Assembly: GCA_002690625.1 (NCBI GenBank)
Contig: NZFJ01000019.1
Location: forward strand, 1 to 11,572
Length of the DNA: 11,572 nucleotides
DNA from: Rickettsiales bacterium
GTDB lineage: Bacteria; Pseudomonadota; Alphaproteobacteria; TMED109; TMED131
Direction: 5' to 3'
The notes under the pieces are model-generated. The model did not search any database and was not told the DNA's origin. It saw only the letters and a program-made list of their open reading frames with translations. Position 1 is the first letter of the stretch. Every line of letters begins with the position of its first letter. Shown piece by piece: positions 10,312 to 11,572 of the stretch. Made by a program: the position numbers and the translations under genes.

Positions 10312-10912
10312 TGTAACCCTTTTTTTTTCTTATTATAGTTGAACTCATATAATTAGGTTTTATATTCAGAAAACACCATACTGGCAATTCTTTTTTATTA
10401 ATTCTATTAATTTTATTAACATCAATTCTTTTTTTCCAAAAATACTTTGAGGTTTTAGAGTTAAGTGCTTTATAAAAATATTTGGATCTATTTAAAACTA
10501 AGATTGGACACAAATAAAAGATTTTTTTCCAGTTATGCCATTTATGCATATTTTCTAAACTATCCGCCCCCATAATCCAATAAAAATTGACCCTTGGCAT
10601 AGTTTGTTTTAATTTTTTTATTGTATCATAAGTGAATTTTGTACCAAGTTTTAGTTCTATAGCCTGAGGTTTAATTTTATAATTATTTTTTATAAAAGCA
10701 GTAGAAGCTAATCTTTTTTCTATAGTTAATAATTGGTCTTTTTCCTTTAAAGGATTATTAGGGGTTACTAACCACCATAACTGATTTAATCCTAAAGTTT
10801 TTATTGCTACTTCACTTATATATTTATGCCCATTATGAGCTGGATCAAAGCTTCCTCCTAATAAACCTATATTTAGTTTATTAAGGTTATTGTATAAGGA
10901 GGTTATATTTAT
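10295..10912 (-). CDS. nadD: Nicotinate-nucleotide adenylyltransferase NadD, non-canonical start
   Basis: NadD joins nicotinate mononucleotide and ATP to form deamido-NAD in NAD synthesis. Reading the minus strand by codon gives an uninterrupted frame with the complete nucleotidyltransferase motif GLLGGSFDPAHNGH (HNGH encoded at 10837-10826). WWLVTPNNPLK, KFTYDTIKKL and IMGADSLENMHKWHNW follow, and the C-terminal SSTIIR ends the fold. The whole domain is present, with no frameshift or internal stop. No ATG, GTG, TTG or CTG occurs in frame between the previous stop, inside proA, and the motif; the first is an ATG at 10600, which would delete the catalytic half. The start given, ATA at 10912-10910, overlaps the proA stop as ATAA and gives 205 residues. 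ATT at 10921 (208) and ATA at 10870 (191, directly before GLLGG) are alternatives. No Shine-Dalgarno is seen, so coupling to proA is likely. Gene identity is firm; the start is not. Confidence 0.85.
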   Translation of the reverse strand: MNITSLYNNLNKLNIGLLGGSFDPAHNGHKYISEVAIKTLGLNQLWWLVTPNNPLKEKDQLLTIEKRLASTAFIKNNYKIKPQAIELKLGTKFTYDTIKKLKQTMPRVNFYWIMGADSLENMHKWHNWKKIFYLCPILVLNRSKYFYKALNSKTSKYFWKKRIDVNKINRINKKELPVWCFLNIKPNYMSSTIIRKKKGYSESKC

Positions 10913-11572
10913 TTTCTTAATTGACCGTTTCCTTTTACTATATATTTATATGTAGTAAGTTCTTTTACACTAACAGGACCTCTAGCGTGAAGTTTTCCTG
11001 TAGATATACCTACTTCGGCTCCAAGACCAAATTCTGCTCCATCAGCGAATTGTGTAGATGTGTTATGCATTACAATTGCGCTATCAATATTATTGATAAA
11101 TTTATTAGAATTTTTTGTGTTATCTGTAATAATAGCATCGGTATGTTTAGAACTATATGTATTTATATGATTAATAGCTTGATCAATGTTTTTTACTATT
11201 TTAATAGAAACTATTGAATCAAGGTATTCCTTTTCCCAATCTTTTTTAGTAGCTAGTTTTATTTTTTTATTATATTGGCGAACGTTTCTATCGCCTCTAA
11301 TTTCACAGCTAAGAGAAAGTAATTTATCTATTAAATTTGGCAATACTTCTTTAGATATATTTTTATGGCATAATATTGTTTCTGTTGCACCACATATGCT
11401 AGTTCTTCTCATTTTAGCGTTTAGGCTCACAGCTACTGCCATTTTAATATTTGCATACTGGTCTATGTAAGTATGACATATTCCATCTAAATGCGAAAAA
11501 ACAGGAATATTACTTTTATCTCTAACATTTTTAATCAAGTTTTTTCCACCTCTTGGAATTAATACATCAATA
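10909..11572 (-). CDS. proA: Gamma-glutamyl phosphate reductase ProA, 3' part only
   Basis: ProA reduces gamma-glutamyl phosphate to glutamate semialdehyde, the second step of proline synthesis from glutamate. The frame is open to the window edge, so only about the last 220 of some 420 residues are seen. The visible part begins IDVLIPRGGKNLI, a ProA signature. It contains the catalytic cysteine in RTSICGATETIL (codon at 11394-11392), where many family members read CNA. It ends with FADGAEFGLGAEVGISTGKLHARGP (split over about 174-198 of the fragment) and LTTYKYIVKGNGQLR. The TTG at 11538 is internal, not the start, because the conserved sequence continues upstream of it. The stop is TAA at 10911-10909, and nadD begins over it. 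It is the most upstream visible gene of the minus-strand cluster; any promoter lies outside the window. Confidence 0.95.
   Translation of the reverse strand, partial: IDVLIPRGGKNLIKNVRDKSNIPVFSHLDGICHTYIDQYANIKMAVAVSLNAKMRRTSICGATETILCHKNISKEVLPNLIDKLLSLSCEIRGDRNVRQYNKKIKLATKKDWEKEYLDSIVSIKIVKNIDQAINHINTYSSKHTDAIITDNTKNSNKFINNIDSAIVMHNTSTQFADGAEFGLGAEVGISTGKLHARGPVSVKELTTYKYIVKGNGQLRK

Noticed and set aside
10295..10600. Separate 101-codon gene, or nadD as a truncated pseudogene
   Set aside because: The same frame continues upstream without a stop through the full conserved N-terminal half of NadD, so the ATG at 10600 is internal. The gene is whole and only its start codon is unusual.
10896..10905. 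Perfect Shine-Dalgarno-like AAGGAGGTTA on the plus strand
   Set aside because: No ATG, GTG or TTG follows at usable spacing. The bases lie within the minus-strand nadD leader/N-terminal region, so the match is probably chance.
10921..11470. Two plus-strand open frames opposite proA
   Set aside because: Both lie antisense to the conserved ProA catalytic region; their Phe/Ile/Cys-rich translations show no domain, and no ribosome-binding site or gap supports them.

Overview
The window is a gene-dense, very AT-rich stretch of an alphaproteobacterial chromosome, most like the small streamlined marine groups (SAR11/Pelagibacterales, HIMB59-like or similar). Three things point there. First, an F1-ATPase cluster (atpHAGDC) without the F0 genes sits directly behind priA. 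Second, the opposite strand carries proA-nadD-rsfS-(M23/EnvC-like)-ctpA-rppH, an order I recall from alphaproteobacteria. Third, the proteins have alphaproteobacterial signatures, such as GLLGGSFDPAH in NadD. Placement below class level is an inference.

Layout. Plus strand, left half: priA (15-2174), a 70-base gap that is the only real intergenic region, then atpH, atpA, atpG, atpD and atpC (2245-7098), each pair overlapping by 1 base, abutting, or separated by at most 13 bases. Minus strand, right half, read from right to left: the C-terminal part of proA (cut by the window edge), nadD, rsfS, an EnvC/M23-like gene, ctpA and rppH (11572 down to 7095). These genes also overlap or nearly touch. 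The two gene sets converge, and the stop codons of atpC and rppH overlap by 4 bases.

Function. The plus-strand genes give replication restart (PriA) and the catalytic F1 head of ATP synthase. The minus-strand genes give proline synthesis (ProA), NAD synthesis (NadD), ribosome silencing (RsfS), envelope and division-related functions (EnvC-like factor, CtpA protease) and mRNA 5'-end processing (RppH). I see no mobile element, CRISPR array, RNA gene, phage gene or toxin/defence system, and no evidence of a new multi-gene system.

The most notable detail is nadD. Its coding frame is intact, including the whole N-terminal nucleotide-binding motif, but there is no ATG, GTG, TTG or CTG in frame before that motif. 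A start-codon-driven gene finder would find only the last 101 codons. The best placed candidate start is an ATA that overlaps the proA stop as ATAA, which looks like a classic ATGA junction changed by one G-to-A transition. Other points are altered motifs in PriA, the absence of rlmH from its usual place, the absence of TGA stops from all 12 genes, and the overlapping convergent gene ends.
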